A DNA stretch of 24,597 nt from Bacteroidales bacterium (GTDB taxonomy: Bacteria; Bacteroidota; Bacteroidia; Bacteroidales; UBA1715): NCBI GenBank assembly GCA_017618935.1, contig JAFZTG010000057.1, positions 1-24,597 on the forward strand, given 5' to 3'. Below, piece by piece: positions 23,812-24,597 of the stretch. How positions within the stretch are numbered: the stretch's first letter is position 1; each line of letters opens with the position of its first letter. The notes under the pieces are model-generated. The model searched no databases. It saw only the letters and a list, made by a program, of their open reading frames with translations, and had not been told where the DNA came from. Made by a program: the position numbers and the translations under genes.

Positions 23812-24597
23812 ATTCGTCGTTTTACTTGCGTGTCTTAGTATCTCGTTTTTTTCTTGCAAGAGTGCTTCTCACAAGAAAAAGTATATCGAGGTAAACGGAA
23901 TAGCCCAAGGTACGTATTATCGTGTGGTTTACGAAGACACGATTATGCGAAAGGCAGAATTTGATTCTTTGCTACACAACTTTGACACAACTTTCAGCAT
24001 TTATATCGAGGAATCCCTCATTTCCAAGATAAATCGCAACGATACGAGCGTGCAACTCACCCCTGAATTTTGTTACTTTTTTGAACAATCCAAACGAATT
24101 TCTGCTATGACTGACGGACTGTTCGACATCACCGTCGGCCCGCTTGTAAACGCGTGGAAATTCGGGCCCGATACTATTGAGCATCCGTTACCGACTCAAA
24201 ATCAGATAGATAGTATCTTGCAGTTTGTCGGTATGCATAAAATCAACATAGTGAACGGGAAATGCGTGAAAGACGACCCTCGTATTCAAATTACGGGAAA
24301 TGCCAATGCACAAGGATATTCCAGCGATTTGCTCGCTCAATATTTAGACTCTTTGGGAGTACAAAATTATTTGGTCGACGTAGGAAGTGAAATGCGTGCA
24401 AAAGGAGTAAACGCAAAAAATAACATTTGGCGAATCGGCATTACACGTCCCGAAGAAGGAATAGACTCATTGCCAGTTGAAATGCAAAGCGAAATAGCCA
24501 TCCAACTGAATAACAAATCGTTGGCTACATCGGGAAATTATCGAAAATTCTTCTATTCCAACGGAAAGAAATATGCTCACACGGTCAATCCGCACAC
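23789..24597 (+). CDS. apbE: ApbE-family FAD:protein FMN transferase lipoprotein, 3'-truncated by window edge
   Basis: Attaches FMN covalently to threonine or serine of target flavoproteins such as RnfG and NqrB/NqrC in the periplasm. The frame starts at ATG 23789, inside the last codons of lpxA, and stays open to the window end (269 codons). The N-terminus is a lipoprotein signal (MALSRNLKFVVLLA... with lipobox FFSC at about C23), common in Bacteroidetes ApbE. Motifs in order are AQGTYYRVVY, FDTTFSIYIEESLISKIN, TDGLFDITVGPLVNAWKFG, NANAQGYSSDLL, LVDVGSEMRAKG and ATSGNYRKFF with GKKYAHTVNPH. The segment usually read as D-F-N-A-I-A-(K/Q)-G-Y is T-G-N-A-N-A-Q-G-Y here, an uncommon variant at a usually acidic position. 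The missing C-terminus is about 60 residues. Confidence 0.9.
   Translation, partial: MALSRNLKFVVLLACLSISFFSCKSASHKKKYIEVNGIAQGTYYRVVYEDTIMRKAEFDSLLHNFDTTFSIYIEESLISKINRNDTSVQLTPEFCYFFEQSKRISAMTDGLFDITVGPLVNAWKFGPDTIEHPLPTQNQIDSILQFVGMHKINIVNGKCVKDDPRIQITGNANAQGYSSDLLAQYLDSLGVQNYLVDVGSEMRAKGVNAKNNIWRIGITRPEEGIDSLPVEMQSEIAIQLNNKSLATSGNYRKFFYSNGKKYAHTVNPH

Noticed and set aside
1..24597. CRISPR array, mobile element, integrase or defence island
   Set aside because: No regularly spaced direct repeats, transposase, recombinase or defence-type protein could be seen on either strand. tRNA-Leu shows no duplicated 3' end that would mark an integration site.

Overview
The window looks like a chromosomal segment of a member of the Bacteroidetes, most likely order Bacteroidales. 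The evidence is a fused lpxC-fabZ gene, a succinate dehydrogenase/fumarate reductase of the sdhC(b558)-A-B type, an ECF sigma factor followed by a FecR/DUF4974-type anti-sigma factor, several Bacteroidetes promoters (TTG-N17-21-TAnnTTTG) and A/T-rich leaders without Shine-Dalgarno sequences. No insertion sequence, phage gene, integrase or CRISPR array is visible, and base composition looks even. No stretch over about 200 bases lacks a gene.

Layout. (1) 1-1201: 3' part of an aspartokinase gene, ending before a strong hairpin. (2) 1318-4890: promoter, sdhC-sdhA-sdhB and a bidirectional terminator. (3) 4908-11688, minus strand: a secreted multidomain GH9 cellulase, a small NifX/NifB-type metal-cofactor-binding protein, a Nudix hydrolase, a YhcC-type (TIGR01212) radical SAM protein and a xylulokinase. 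Spacing is tight and no terminator separates the genes, though xylB has its own promoter candidate. (4) 11820-14136: tRNA-Leu(UAG) with promoter and terminator, trigger factor, terminator, promoter and clpP. (5) 14196-15653: two secreted beta-rich proteins that look like diverged tandem paralogues. (6) 15732-17800: a small lipoprotein and a divergent periplasmic protein (carboxypeptidase-regulatory-like and TPR-like parts). (7) 17808-19385: a terminator-like hairpin running directly into the start codon of an ECF sigma factor, then its anti-sigma factor, with no SusC/SusD pair following. (8) 19484-24597: a large lipoprotein of unknown role, a hot-dog thioesterase, lpxC-fabZ, lpxA and a 5' part of apbE.

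Most of this is core metabolism: aspartate-family amino acids, anaerobic fumarate/succinate respiration, protein folding and proteolysis, and the first lipid A steps. It is mixed with envelope proteins of unknown role and a plant-polysaccharide trait (cellulase plus xylulokinase) that suggests a gut, rumen or anaerobic-digester habitat. That habitat is inference. Several start codons were set to an internal ATG instead of a longer TTG/GTG-initiated frame, using signal peptides, gene coupling or family N-termini; each case is explained in its entry.

No clearly new defence or mobile system was found. The best leads are the hairpin abutting the sigma-factor start, the sigma/anti-sigma pair lacking a receptor, the tandem barrel-like paralogues where clpX is often found, and the duplicated C-terminal module of the cellulase.
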